Source: Pseudoalteromonas sp. HM-SA03 (GTDB lineage Bacteria > Pseudomonadota > Gammaproteobacteria > Enterobacterales > Alteromonadaceae). Taken from it: a stretch of 37,107 nt of DNA. The notes under the pieces are model-generated. The model saw only the letters and a list, made by a program, of their open reading frames with translations, was not told the DNA's origin and searched no databases. Both the position numbers and the translations under genes were made by a program. The stretch lies in the NCBI RefSeq assembly GCF_002289345.1, contig NZ_NSDG01000089.1:110645-147751 (forward strand). Reading direction: 5' to 3'. Below, in pieces: positions 27,568 through 36,842 of the stretch; positions within the stretch are counted from its first letter, which is position 1; each line of letters starts with the position of its first letter.

Positions 27568-28533
27568 ATGATGGAGCAGCAAAACCAACCCATTTGGGCA
27601 AAACTGCCAGAGCCGATAGCTAATTTGATGGCCACACCTTGGCGCTTTAGTTTGTACAAGGCGCTAACGCTTATTGAACAGCATTGGGCCAGCAATAACG
27701 AGTTACAAAGTGGCCACAGTCATCGCGTAGAAATTGCACCGTATAAAGAACTTGGGTTTCCAGCGTCAGATGTTAGACGCTGTGAATTGCAAGTAAGGCA
27801 ACGAGGTAAGCTGAGGCTTGAAACGTCATTTCTCGGTTTATATGGCGTTGACGCTGCGATGCCGCACTACTTGTTAGAGCAAGCCGCAGGAGACGAAGAG
27901 GTAGGTGCAAGAACACGCGCGTTTTTAGATCTCTTTAATCATGTACTGTATTGCCAGCTATTTCAAAGTTGGAAGAAGTCTCAGATTAATCTCGCGGGCA
28001 TTGGTGCGCAACAATTTGATCAAATAGTTGCTGCAGTATTTGAAAATAACCAGTCGGATAAGAGCAAACTAAACCTCATTAGTGCCAAACAAACCAGTGC
28101 AGCTGGGCTTGAGCAAGTATTAAAGCAAGCGCTACAAGACGAAAGCTTAACGCTAAAAGACAATATCGTTGAATGGGAAGATATTACCGAAGCGGGCAAA
28201 TTAGGCTCAAAACATAGCGGTTTCTCATTGGGTGGTAATGGCGTATTGGGTAAACGCGTATTGGTCACCGGCAATCGTATTTGCATTGAGCTTGGTCCAA
28301 TGGACGAGGCTGAGGCGCAGCTATATGAGCCAGGTGGCGTAAAGGCGAAACGTTTATCACAGTTATTAAATTGGCACACCTCCACCAAAATGAACTGGCA
28401 GCTGTTAGTGCAGATCAATCGCCAAGCACGCGAGGGGACTCGATTAGGGGCTGGCAAGCTTGGGATAAGTTGTGCGATAGGTAAAGTTAACGCACGCGTA
28501 GAGAAGAAAATATATTCACAATCACAGTTTTAA
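27568..28533 (+). CDS. tssG: T6SS baseplate protein TssG (VasB)
   Basis: TssG bridges two TssF copies and contacts TssK in the baseplate. The product is 321 residues. The N-terminal MATPWRFSLYKALTLIEQHW, the EIAPYKELGFPASDVRRCEL segment and LETSFLGLYGVDAAMPHYLLE are diagnostic for the family, as is the DLFNHVLYCQLFQSWKK stretch. The gene starts directly after the tssF stop (two ATG codons in a row; the first is listed). A 28-base gap with AAGGA leads to clpV. Confidence 0.94.
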   Translation: MMEQQNQPIWAKLPEPIANLMATPWRFSLYKALTLIEQHWASNNELQSGHSHRVEIAPYKELGFPASDVRRCELQVRQRGKLRLETSFLGLYGVDAAMPHYLLEQAAGDEEVGARTRAFLDLFNHVLYCQLFQSWKKSQINLAGIGAQQFDQIVAAVFENNQSDKSKLNLISAKQTSAAGLEQVLKQALQDESLTLKDNIVEWEDITEAGKLGSKHSGFSLGGNGVLGKRVLVTGNRICIELGPMDEAEAQLYEPGGVKAKRLSQLLNWHTSTKMNWQLLVQINRQAREGTRLGAGKLGISCAIGKVNARVEKKIYSQSQF

Positions 28534-28561
28534 TGCGAACGGGAATAGCAAGGATTAAAAG

Positions 28562-31249
28562 ATGGACGCAACAGGCATAAAGAATCTCATAGACAAACTC
28601 AATCATCACAGCGCGACAGCGTTAGAAGCTGCGGCTGGATTCGCAGCGAGTCGAAAGCATTTTGAGGTGCTACCAGAGCATTACTTATTAAAGTTAATGG
28701 AAGAGCACAATGACGGCGATGTTGCGAAGATTTTACCTTTCTTCGAAGTTGATCAAGACGCATTGTGGAATAGCGCGCTAGAATTTATCAATCAACAAGA
28801 TGCTGGTAACCCGAGCAAGCCGGTTTTCTCCCGTCGCCTCTATGAGTGGTTAGAAAAAGCATGGCTCAGCGCAAACATGCGCCATCAAAATGATTGGATC
28901 ACAGGCGCTGCGCTGATTGACTCGTTCAAAGACATGGCGATATATAGCCCTGCATTTGGACTGGCACGCGAGTTCGACAAGATTGATACGCACTTCTTAA
29001 AGCAGAATTTAAACAAGATCTGTAAAGGCTCGACTGAGCGTCAAGTATTCAGTAAGCCAAATGCTGACAACACGGTGTCGAATAGCCGCTCACAAGGTGA
29101 AAGTGCGCTAGAAGCATTTTGTGAAGACCTCACTGAAAAAGCACGTTCTGGTGCAATTGACCCAGTCCTTGGGCGTAACGAAGAGATCCGTCTCGCAATC
29201 GATGTGTTGTGTCGTCGCCGTAAAAATAATCCAATCTTTGTCGGTGAACCCGGTGTTGGTAAAACGGCAGTGGTAGAAGGGCTTGCTCAGCGCGTTGTTG
29301 AAGGGCAAGTTCCGCCAGAACTCAAAGAAGTTAAGATCTGCGTACTGGATATGGGGCTGCTACAAGCCGGAGCCGGCGTAAAAGGTGAATTTGAGCGTCG
29401 TCTTAAACAAGTCATTGATGAAGTAAAGAGTTCAGCGACCCCTGTTATCTTATTTATTGACGAAGCGCATACCTTGATTGGTGCTGGTGGCGACGCTGGC
29501 ATGGGAGATGCCGCAAACCTACTAAAACCTGCACTTGCTCGTGGAGAAGTAAGAACACTTGCAGCAACGACATGGAGTGAATATAAAAAATATTTTGAGC
29601 GCGATGCTGCGCTTGAACGCCGGTTTCAATTAATTAAAGTCGATGAGCCAACCGAGCAAGCCGCAAAGCTTATGCTCACAGGTCTTAAAGAGAAATACGA
29701 AAAGCATCATCAAATTCAAATCACAGACAGCGCAATTGAAGCCGCGGTTAGTTTGTCTGCACGATATATTACAGGTAGACAATTACCTGACAAAGCCATT
29801 GATGTACTAGATACTGCGGCTGCAATGGTCAGAATGGGACCGGCAACGTCGCCTGTTGTGATTGATAAAGCCAAAGAGCAGATCCGTTACTATCAAAGCA
29901 GAATTGAACGCTTGGCAATCGAGTCAAAGCTTGGGATTGCAGATCAAACTTGCATTCAAAGCCTCACCGATGCGCTTACACAAGCCCAAGAGCAGCTTGC
30001 TGAGCTTGAGCAAAGCCGTGAGCTGCAAATTGATACTTATAACGCCTTACACGGTGCGAGTGACGAAGAGAAACCTGCGATTAGACAAGCGCTTGCTGCG
30101 TTAAATCAAGATGATAATGCGATTTTCTCCGAAGTGACCAGCGATACGGTAGCGCAAGTGATCGCAAGTTGGACTGGGATCCCTGTCGGTAACATGGTGA
30201 AAGACGAGCTGGAGAACTTACTTAAGCTTGAGCAATCACTGGCACAAAGCGTTGTGGGTCAAAATGCTGGATTGACTGCGATTGCACAAACCTTACGGGT
30301 TGCAAAAGCGGGTGTATCGGCCTCATCTGGCCCACTGGGCGTATTCTTATTAGCGGGTCCTTCAGGGGTTGGTAAAACCGAAACTGCAAAACACATAGCC
30401 GAACTACTATTTGGTGGCGAGAAGTTCTTAACCACAATAAACATGAGTGAATATCAAGAAGCACATACGGTATCACAACTCAAAGGCTCACCACCGGGTT
30501 ATGTGGGTTATGGTGAAGGCGGGGTGTTGACCGAAGCTGTGCGTCAACGTCCATATTCTGTGGTGTTACTTGACGAAGTGGAAAAAGCCCACGCAGATGT
30601 CATGAATATGTTTTACCAAGTGTTTGAAATGGGTGTAATGCGTGATGGTGAAGGCCGTGAAATCGATTTTAGAAACACGGTTATCATCATGACTTCTAAT
30701 TTAGGGGCTGAGCAAATCATCAATGCTTGTACACCAGAAACCGAGCAGCAGGCCATGCAGCAAATGGTGGATGGGATCATTCAGCAGGGTGTACCTGAAG
30801 ACGAAGAAGCACAAGACAACAACGAACAAGAAACACCGTTTGAGAGACCGAGCTTTCAGCAGCTAGTCAGCTTAATTAAGCCAAACTTGCTCGCGCATTT
30901 TGCACCTGCGCTTTTAGCGCGTATGCAGGTTGTGCCTTTCTTCCCGCTAGATACCGATGTGTTAAAACATATCGTGGCACTAAAGCTTGAGAAGGTCGCG
31001 GCGCGACTTCATGACAATCACGCAATACAACTGCGCGTAGATCAAACAGCGCTAGATTATCTAGCCGATAAATGCGCTATGTCTGATAGCGGCGCACGAT
31101 TGGTTAACGCAACAATTGAACAACAAATTTTACCTGGGATCGCTCGTTCAATTTTGGGCTTTATGAGCGAAGAAGATATGCCAGACCTGCTGACGCTGAC
31201 ACTGGATGAAAATGGTGAAATTGAAGCCGTATTCGCCGACTTAAGCTAA
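28562..31249 (+). CDS. clpV: T6SS sheath-recycling ATPase ClpV (TssH)
   Basis: ClpV is an AAA+ unfoldase that disassembles contracted TssBC sheaths for reuse. The product is 895 residues. The N-terminal domain (about 1-160) is followed by two ATPase domains: Walker A GEPGVGKT at about 228 with Walker [11 protein letters not shown], and Walker A GPSGVGKT at about 599 with [12 protein letters not shown] coiled-coil middle domain with [11 protein letters not shown] and [11 protein letters not shown] lies between them. An acidic, Gln/Glu-rich insertion ([18 protein letters not shown], about residues 742-759) sits in the second ATPase domain. The T6SS context separates it from the housekeeping chaperone ClpB. 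Confidence 0.96.
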   Translation: MDATGIKNLIDKLNHHSATALEAAAGFAASRKHFEVLPEHYLLKLMEEHNDGDVAKILPFFEVDQDALWNSALEFINQQDAGNPSKPVFSRRLYEWLEKAWLSANMRHQNDWITGAALIDSFKDMAIYSPAFGLAREFDKIDTHFLKQNLNKICKGSTERQVFSKPNADNTVSNSRSQGESALEAFCEDLTEKARSGAIDPVLGRNEEIRLAIDVLCRRRKNNPIFVGEPGVGKTAVVEGLAQRVVEGQVPPELKEVKICVLDMGLLQAGAGVKGEFERRLKQVIDEVKSSATPVILFIDEAHTLIGAGGDAGMGDAANLLKPALARGEVRTLAATTWSEYKKYFERDAALERRFQLIKVDEPTEQAAKLMLTGLKEKYEKHHQIQITDSAIEAAVSLSARYITGRQLPDKAIDVLDTAAAMVRMGPATSPVVIDKAKEQIRYYQSRIERLAIESKLGIADQTCIQSLTDALTQAQEQLAELEQSRELQIDTYNALHGASDEEKPAIRQALAALNQDDNAIFSEVTSDTVAQVIASWTGIPVGNMVKDELENLLKLEQSLAQSVVGQNAGLTAIAQTLRVAKAGVSASSGPLGVFLLAGPSGVGKTETAKHIAELLFGGEKFLTTINMSEYQEAHTVSQLKGSPPGYVGYGEGGVLTEAVRQRPYSVVLLDEVEKAHADVMNMFYQVFEMGVMRDGEGREIDFRNTVIIMTSNLGAEQIINACTPETEQQAMQQMVDGIIQQGVPEDEEAQDNNEQETPFERPSFQQLVSLIKPNLLAHFAPALLARMQVVPFFPLDTDVLKHIVALKLEKVAARLHDNHAIQLRVDQTALDYLADKCAMSDSGARLVNATIEQQILPGIARSILGFMSEEDMPDLLTLTLDENGEIEAVFADLS

Positions 31250-31275
31250 CGGTAGATACGAGTAAGGAGACAAAA

Positions 31276-33315
31276 ATGGAAATGCTAGCATCACTTGCCG
31301 ATAAACTGCCTAAGGCAAACGAAAGTCACTTTGCAATCGAAATTGCGGGGCTATCAGGAAGTTTATTTAAAGTATTGAGTTTTGAATCACACAATGACAG
31401 CTTATGCAGTGACTATCGCTTCGATATTGAGGTGTTAAGTGAAGAGCTAATTGAGCCTGATCTGGTGATTGGTAAAGATGTTACATTTTCCATTACGTGG
31501 GCGATGTCTGACAGAACGGTTTCGGGAATTATTACCGAATATGTTTGCCATGGTCGCAGTCATCAAGGCTACGTGTATACCTTATCCTTTCAATCACTTT
31601 TGGTGTTGCTCAAACATCAACGATCAAATCGCGTTTTTACCGACATGTCTGCGGATGCCATCGTGAAAAGTGTGTTAGACAAGGCAGGGTTCCCGTCAGG
31701 AAAATTGCAACTAAAGGCATCATCGCCAACCCTTGCTATGACAGTGCAGTATGACGAAAGCGACTTTGACTTTGTGACGCGTCTAATGCGCCGCTACGGT
31801 TTTGTTTACGGCAGCACAGAGTCAACGGGCAGTCAAGCTAATCTGTCAGTGTTTGGCAGCAGCAGTGATTTTTCTTCAGAGATGGAAGAGATAACTTTGC
31901 CTTACGCGTCACCTACTGGACAGGTTAGGCCGAGCGAGTCTGTTTTTGCCTTTTCTAAAAAGGCGAGTCTACGAAATAGCGGCTTTAGGCTGTATGACGA
32001 GGACTATGAAAAAGGCTGTGCACTGTCTGTTAATAGCAATAATCAAACAGAGGTGGGCGGCTTTGGTGAAGACAGCATATTTGCTGAAAACTTCATGACA
32101 AAAGGAGATGGCGATACGCTTACCAAAGTGCACCAGCAAAGCATTGATTGTCAGAGAAACCTTTTTGTTATCGATACCGACTGTCGGGCGCTTCGTCCGG
32201 GTGTCGCTTTAACCATAACCGATCACCTTAATTACAGCGGTCGTTACTTAGTGGTGTCTGTTGCTCATAAAGGCTGCCAAGGCGGTAGCGTTGAATACGG
32301 TTCCAAGGTAAAAGGCTTAACCTATAAAAACCAAGCGACGATTATCCCAATTGATGTGCAGTTTAAAGCGCCTGTGATTAAGCGTAAAAAGGTCTTTGCA
32401 TCGTTTAACGCCACGATTGAGCAAGAAGTGGATGACAAAGGGCGCTATAAAGTCAAGCTGCCATTTAACCAAGATGGTGAAGGGGAAGAGAGTAAACCGA
32501 CTCGACTTATGCAGCACTATGGTGGGCCTGGCGGGCACGGCATGCACTTTCCTTTAAACAAAGGAACTGAGGTTATTGTGGCGGGCGAAAATGGAGATTT
32601 AGACAGACCGGTCATTCTCGGTGCGTTATTTAACGATGAAGCACTAAGCCCGGTAACTGCAGAGAATGCCACCGAAAATAAATTGGTGACGAAGGCAGAA
32701 AACACTTTGTTGATGGATGACAAACAAGGCGAAGAAAAAATCCAACTGTTCACCAAAGCGCAAGAAAATATACTCGAATTTAATGCCACAGAAGGCAGCG
32801 AATTTATCAAGCTTGAAACCAAAAAAGGTTACATCGATATTAAATCGAAAGAAGCGATGACGCTGCAATCACAAGCGAATATTGTTGCACAAGCAGACAA
32901 AGAAATAAGCATTCGCGCAGAAGATGCTGTGTATATCCAAAGTATTGAGTCCAATATTGAAATCAATGCCAAAGAGGCGATTCAACTCACCGCAGACACC
33001 GACATTAAAATTCAGTCTGCTGACAGCAATATTCAATTCGAAGCGCAGCAATCCATCAATCTTGAGGCTGCGCAAGACATCAGTTACTTCAGTGTTGGCG
33101 GTAACGTTGAGCTTGCGGCGCAAAATGGTAACTTGACCATTAATGCCGATAGAAACATTTCTATCGTTGGCCAAGGTAGCGGCTCAATTCAGCTCTCTCA
33201 AGGCGGCGGAAAAATAGAAATCGATGCGGCAGGTAATATTACTATCGATGCGAACAACTTGAACTTAAGCGCCAGCAATATTTCAGTGTCTGGCTCAGCA
33301 ATTAGCCATAACTAA
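31276..33315 (+). CDS. vgrG: T6SS spike protein VgrG (TssI)
   Basis: VgrG trimers form the spike at the tip of the Hcp tube. The product is 679 residues. The gp27-like part includes QYDESDFDFVTRLMRRYGFV and DTDCRALRPGVALTI; the gp5-like OB-fold holds DDKGRYKVKLPFNQDG, GGPGGHGMHFPLNKGTEVIV and DRPVILGALFN. The C-terminal third is a long run of short beta repeats with a period of roughly eight residues (for example IDIKSKEAMTLQSQANIVAQ), which should form the needle. No toxin domain follows, so it is probably a structural VgrG that carries cargo made by the genes downstream. AAGGAG upstream supports the ATG. Confidence 0.95.
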   Translation: MEMLASLADKLPKANESHFAIEIAGLSGSLFKVLSFESHNDSLCSDYRFDIEVLSEELIEPDLVIGKDVTFSITWAMSDRTVSGIITEYVCHGRSHQGYVYTLSFQSLLVLLKHQRSNRVFTDMSADAIVKSVLDKAGFPSGKLQLKASSPTLAMTVQYDESDFDFVTRLMRRYGFVYGSTESTGSQANLSVFGSSSDFSSEMEEITLPYASPTGQVRPSESVFAFSKKASLRNSGFRLYDEDYEKGCALSVNSNNQTEVGGFGEDSIFAENFMTKGDGDTLTKVHQQSIDCQRNLFVIDTDCRALRPGVALTITDHLNYSGRYLVVSVAHKGCQGGSVEYGSKVKGLTYKNQATIIPIDVQFKAPVIKRKKVFASFNATIEQEVDDKGRYKVKLPFNQDGEGEESKPTRLMQHYGGPGGHGMHFPLNKGTEVIVAGENGDLDRPVILGALFNDEALSPVTAENATENKLVTKAENTLLMDDKQGEEKIQLFTKAQENILEFNATEGSEFIKLETKKGYIDIKSKEAMTLQSQANIVAQADKEISIRAEDAVYIQSIESNIEINAKEAIQLTADTDIKIQSADSNIQFEAQQSINLEAAQDISYFSVGGNVELAAQNGNLTINADRNISIVGQGSGSIQLSQGGGKIEIDAAGNITIDANNLNLSASNISVSGSAISHN

Positions 33316-33331
33316 GCAGGGAGCAAAGTCT

Positions 33332-33754
33332 ATGAAAACCAATGTTGTACAATTTTCTCCGTCGTTAAGCAACATCGTATGGCGTGTATCCGCCATTGAT
33401 AAATTAGGCAAAGTGTTACGAGTGAAGTGTGACGGATCTAATGTAGAAATGAAGGTTAACGGTCAATTAGACAGTGTGACACGCGTAAGTATTGACGATG
33501 AAGTGTTGCTACATAGCGTGGCAATGCCTATCGTTATTGGTCGCTTAGCTGCACCGCAAGACTTTCCGGCGGCGTCGGTGACAAATAACAACGGCACCGT
33601 GGTGTTAAATGGCGAGCAAGAAGTCTGTGTCAAAACCAAAAATGGCAGCATTGCGATCAACGGCAATGGTGAGATACAGCTTGAAGGTAAACTGTTAAAC
33701 GCCGATATTGAGCAAGATCTCAGCCTCCAAGGCTGGCCAATTCGATTAAATTAA
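33332..33754 (+). CDS. Small VgrG-associated beta-rich protein (DUF6484-like)
   Basis: The product is 140 residues with no signal peptide or helix. The first half (WRVSAIDKLGKVLRVKCDG, then VSIDDEVLLHS and IVIGRLAAPQ) reads like a small beta barrel of the kind annotated as DUF6484 next to VgrG; this match is from memory and moderate. The second half (TVVLNGEQEVCVKTKNGSIA, then NGEIQLEGKLLNADIEQDL) resembles the beta repeats of a VgrG or phage-needle tip. It starts 16 bases after vgrG with GGGAG as a ribosome site. The role may be to link the spike to cargo. It is unlikely to be a toxin because no catalytic pattern is seen. Confidence 0.6.
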   Translation: MKTNVVQFSPSLSNIVWRVSAIDKLGKVLRVKCDGSNVEMKVNGQLDSVTRVSIDDEVLLHSVAMPIVIGRLAAPQDFPAASVTNNNGTVVLNGEQEVCVKTKNGSIAINGNGEIQLEGKLLNADIEQDLSLQGWPIRLN

Positions 33755-33771
33755 GCTGATACGGTGTGACT

Positions 33772-34923
33772 ATGTTTTTAGCTGCAACCAAATTGACCGT
33801 TCACCGTCAGCAACTCAAGTCGCTTTGGCGTCATTATCAAAAGTTTAATGCACGCCAAGTAGTTGAGACTGGGCGTTTACATGCTCTTGAAAAACAACTA
33901 TTAAATCATGTGTATACCTTAGCTGCGACGGACGAAGAACACTGGATAAACCGCTCACAACTAGATTGTATCGCGCATGGGTCGATTGATGATGTATTTA
34001 CGTTAACCCAAGAGATTGACTCACCTCAGCTGTTATTACTCATTAATCATCTTTTTGGGACAAGAGCGCTTGAAGATCAAGCCAGTGAAATCATCACGGC
34101 TATTAATCGCGAGCCTGCGCTTGCCGAGTTACTCATTCATAACTTATCAGCATGGCGCATTGATTTTGGTGATGCACTCAGGCAGAGAATTTTATCAACC
34201 GATGAAAATTGGCCTACGAGCCTTATCTATTTAGCATTTAGTACGGCTAACTTGTCGCGCCACCAACTTATGGCTGCACTTGAACATAGCAACCCTGAAA
34301 TTGCCTACACGGCATTGGTGAATATGTGGCTGTGTAATACAGAGCAACTTTCAGAGCACTTAGTTAAGCGGTTTGCGATGACCGATGATGCCGCGCTAAA
34401 AGCAAAACTATTGCAGCTGGCAGGTTTACTCGATGAGCCAAAATGGGATGAACCATGCTTACTTTATTGTCAGCATAATCCAAGCTACATTGCAGAAGTA
34501 TTTCCGTACTTTTCTCATACCCGGTCGTTACAAAATCTAATTAAGTTACTTGAAGTCCCCAGTACCGCTCGTCCGGCTTACGAGGCGTGGAAACAAATCA
34601 CCGATCGCGACTTGCCTGAAGAATTCGCAATAAGTGATGCACAAACTGGCGTTCAATCTCAAAAATCGCAAAAATTACCCAGTTTTAAGCAAGCAGAATA
34701 CGAACGCCAAGCCCTAATAACAGCAAATACCCAACATCAACTCGCAGGGCGTAGAGTCTCTGAGCCAAAAGATTGGTTACAACAGGGATTGGCTGGCCTT
34801 GCTATACAGCGCAAGCTTTCCAAGATTTCCTCGCACGCACTTGGCGCTGCGCTTTTTTACATGCCGATGGCTCATCTTCAGTGGCAATCAGTGAAACAGG
34901 AGTTGAACAATGCTAGTGAATGA
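33772..34923 (+). CDS. HEAT-like T6SS-associated protein (TIGR02270-like)
   Basis: The product is 383 residues, fully soluble and helical, with regularly spaced helix pairs such as NPEIAYTALVNMWLC and AALKAKLLQLAGLL that look like HEAT repeats. The overall pattern, including a C-terminal RRVSEPKDWLQQGLAGLAIQ, fits the TIGR02270 family of T6SS-cluster proteins, whose function I do not know. I chose the ATG at 33772; a GTG six bases earlier is in frame. Its end overlaps the start of the DUF2169 gene by 14 bases, so the two are probably translated together. A role as scaffold or adaptor for cargo loading is inferred. Confidence 0.6.
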   Translation: MFLAATKLTVHRQQLKSLWRHYQKFNARQVVETGRLHALEKQLLNHVYTLAATDEEHWINRSQLDCIAHGSIDDVFTLTQEIDSPQLLLLINHLFGTRALEDQASEIITAINREPALAELLIHNLSAWRIDFGDALRQRILSTDENWPTSLIYLAFSTANLSRHQLMAALEHSNPEIAYTALVNMWLCNTEQLSEHLVKRFAMTDDAALKAKLLQLAGLLDEPKWDEPCLLYCQHNPSYIAEVFPYFSHTRSLQNLIKLLEVPSTARPAYEAWKQITDRDLPEEFAISDAQTGVQSQKSQKLPSFKQAEYERQALITANTQHQLAGRRVSEPKDWLQQGLAGLAIQRKLSKISSHALGAALFYMPMAHLQWQSVKQELNNASE

Positions 34924-35950
34924 ATCCGAGTGGCAAAGTAGCACGGTTGAGGCTTGGGATGAGGAAAAAGATCCCATCGTAGTCATCGCTGTAAAGCAGA
35001 ACTTTGAATACGACGTAAAGGGTAATGTATATCCCGATCCAACTGGAGCGCCTGTTGTACTTGCTGATGACTTCGACGGTGAAGGGCTTGAAGCCAGCCT
35101 AACCGCCGTTAGCGAAGTTCAGCCCTATAAAACCGGTTTTGAAGTATATGGTGAATTGACCTGTTTTCCACCAACCGACAAGCAAGCGCGAGTGATAGAA
35201 GTAGGACTCAAACTTGGCTGTGACGACAGGGTCTTTGTTGATAAATTACTGCGAGTTACTGGTGAGCGTGTGTGGAAGCGATCGCTATTCGGGCCCGTGG
35301 CGAGCGACCCACAAGTATTATCGTCCTGTGTATTAAATTACCAACTTGCCTATGGCGGCACAAGTCCGTCGGATGAAGAACAAGTTTCAACCCAGAATCC
35401 CCTTGGTCGTGGCTATAATCTCAAAAATAAAGAAGCGAAAGGCCAGCCATTGCCACAAGTGGAGTATGCTAATCAGGTATTAAAAAAACCGAGTCACGAC
35501 ACTGCGGTTGCAAGCTTTGCAGCGATCCCACCATTTTGGTCGCCAAGGGTGGATAAACTTCCTGAGGTTGACGAAGCCCAAGCTTTAGCGGGCAAATTCC
35601 CATTTAAAGAAGCAGTTCCCGCTGCGCATTATCAAGTCGCACCGCAAGACCAACAGACTCAAAACCCATTTAGTGATGGCTGGTGGATTGACATGATGGG
35701 CTTGACGCCAGATTTGCCTTATGGACAAAGCTTAAAGCTAACGTTGCCCAGAATCGTGCCTCGCTGTCGTTTGGTTAATGGCCCAGACGCCGCGCCTATT
35801 GATATGCAGTGTGATACGCTGGTAATTGACTCACAAACACAGCAGTTTTCATTAATTTGGCGAGGAAAGGTAAAAAAGAGCCAAACGGGCAGTAACAGCG
35901 TGTTCTTAGTCGAAGAGGCACAAACGCAAGGAGTGGCACATGCAGTTTGA
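34910..35950 (+). CDS. DUF2169 family protein, probable T6SS effector adaptor
   Basis: DUF2169 proteins are encoded beside T6SS effectors, and some have been shown or proposed to act as adaptors or chaperones that load cargo onto VgrG. The product is 346 residues. Typical segments are PIVVIAVKQNFEYD near the N-terminus, then VSEVQPYKTGFEVYGELTCF, and GERVWKR followed by LNYQLAYGGTSP, and NPLGRGY. The C-terminal part keeps PPFWSPR and MDMQCDTLVID-like strands (IDMQCDTLVIDSQ here). It overlaps the upstream gene by 14 bases and the downstream gene by 11. The overlaps on both sides point to one translated module. Confidence 0.82.
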   Translation: MLVNESEWQSSTVEAWDEEKDPIVVIAVKQNFEYDVKGNVYPDPTGAPVVLADDFDGEGLEASLTAVSEVQPYKTGFEVYGELTCFPPTDKQARVIEVGLKLGCDDRVFVDKLLRVTGERVWKRSLFGPVASDPQVLSSCVLNYQLAYGGTSPSDEEQVSTQNPLGRGYNLKNKEAKGQPLPQVEYANQVLKKPSHDTAVASFAAIPPFWSPRVDKLPEVDEAQALAGKFPFKEAVPAAHYQVAPQDQQTQNPFSDGWWIDMMGLTPDLPYGQSLKLTLPRIVPRCRLVNGPDAAPIDMQCDTLVIDSQTQQFSLIWRGKVKKSQTGSNSVFLVEEAQTQGVAHAV

Positions 35951-36842
35951 ATTAATCGCGCTAGAAACCCTCGCCGGTAACCATCCTAGTGCTTTATATA
36001 CCGCGGTCGCAAACAACATGCGCTTTTGCACGCCAAGCAAAGCTATTGTTAGGTACGATATAAGCCTCGACGCCCCATACTTGCGCGCACAAATCGAAGA
36101 GATCTCGGTCACGTTACGTAAAGACCGCTGTTTAACCATTCTTGAATCTTTATTAAATCAGACAAAACAACGGTTTGATGGCAGTGCCAACACATGGGAC
36201 GGCACCATTAATCTAGTTACTGCCAATACAAAAGCAGCAGAGCCATATATAGAGGTGTCTGATGTTAGGGCGCTTTGTGACCATCTTGAGCTGAACGTTG
36301 ACGATATTCAGTTGCATAAAACGCTTGATATTGATTCGCTCTCGCCAAATAGTCTCTATGTATTTGTAGATAGTTGCGTTGGTTATGATGAAGCGTCAAA
36401 ACCAAACTGGGTAGGAAAGCTACAAGTTGTTGGCGGCCCTGAAGGTGTTGTATTAAGTGAAGGCGGTTGCGCATTGCTTGGTACAAACGCGAGTAAAGAT
36501 GGATGCCAAATTAAAGCATATCAGGGCGACTTAGGTGAGCTATTAAAAGAGCTGCACGCAGAGATAAATGAGCCCTATATTTCGACCCGCTTACTCAGTG
36601 AACAGTGGCAAAGAGAGTGGCTTAATGCCAGCCGGGCCCTGTACCAAGAACACGACGCGTTAATTGAACTCAACAACACGGCAAATACCATTGGTTATAT
36701 TGGCGCTGGCCATAATGCAATGGGACTTGCGGTTGCCAGCAGTTATTTACACAACCCGTTAAATAGCCACATTGAAAGAGTGTGGCTGATCACAGAGCAA
36801 GAAAAACCACAATTAATCTCAGTAACAAGGAGTGTGTTATGA
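35940..36842 (+). CDS. Thiolase-fold protein resembling beta-ketoacyl synthase
   Basis: The product is 300 residues. By eye the second half has the layout of a condensing enzyme: LYVFVDSCVGYD (about 140-151), LSEGGCALLGT (about 172-182, like the GEGAAALVL strand of ketoacyl synthases) and NTIGYIGAGHNAMGLAVASS (about 251-270, like their GHxxGAAG segment). The usual nucleophile-bearing Ala-Cys-Ser elbow and the two histidine motifs are not clear, so it may be inactive. Proteins labelled as ketoacyl synthases occur beside DUF2169 and effectors in other T6SS clusters. Overlaps of 11 bases upstream and 4 bases downstream (ATGA) tie it to the adaptor and the effector candidate. Confidence 0.55.
   Translation: MQFELIALETLAGNHPSALYTAVANNMRFCTPSKAIVRYDISLDAPYLRAQIEEISVTLRKDRCLTILESLLNQTKQRFDGSANTWDGTINLVTANTKAAEPYIEVSDVRALCDHLELNVDDIQLHKTLDIDSLSPNSLYVFVDSCVGYDEASKPNWVGKLQVVGGPEGVVLSEGGCALLGTNASKDGCQIKAYQGDLGELLKELHAEINEPYISTRLLSEQWQREWLNASRALYQEHDALIELNNTANTIGYIGAGHNAMGLAVASSYLHNPLNSHIERVWLITEQEKPQLISVTRSVL

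Noticed and set aside
28020-28457. 145-codon open frame antisense to tssG
   Set aside because: It lies wholly inside a well-supported tssG and has low-complexity, cysteine- and serine-rich composition typical of a reverse-frame artefact.
28562-31249. Housekeeping chaperone ClpB instead of ClpV
   Set aside because: The gene lies between tssG and vgrG with operon spacing, which is the usual place of clpV in T6SS clusters.
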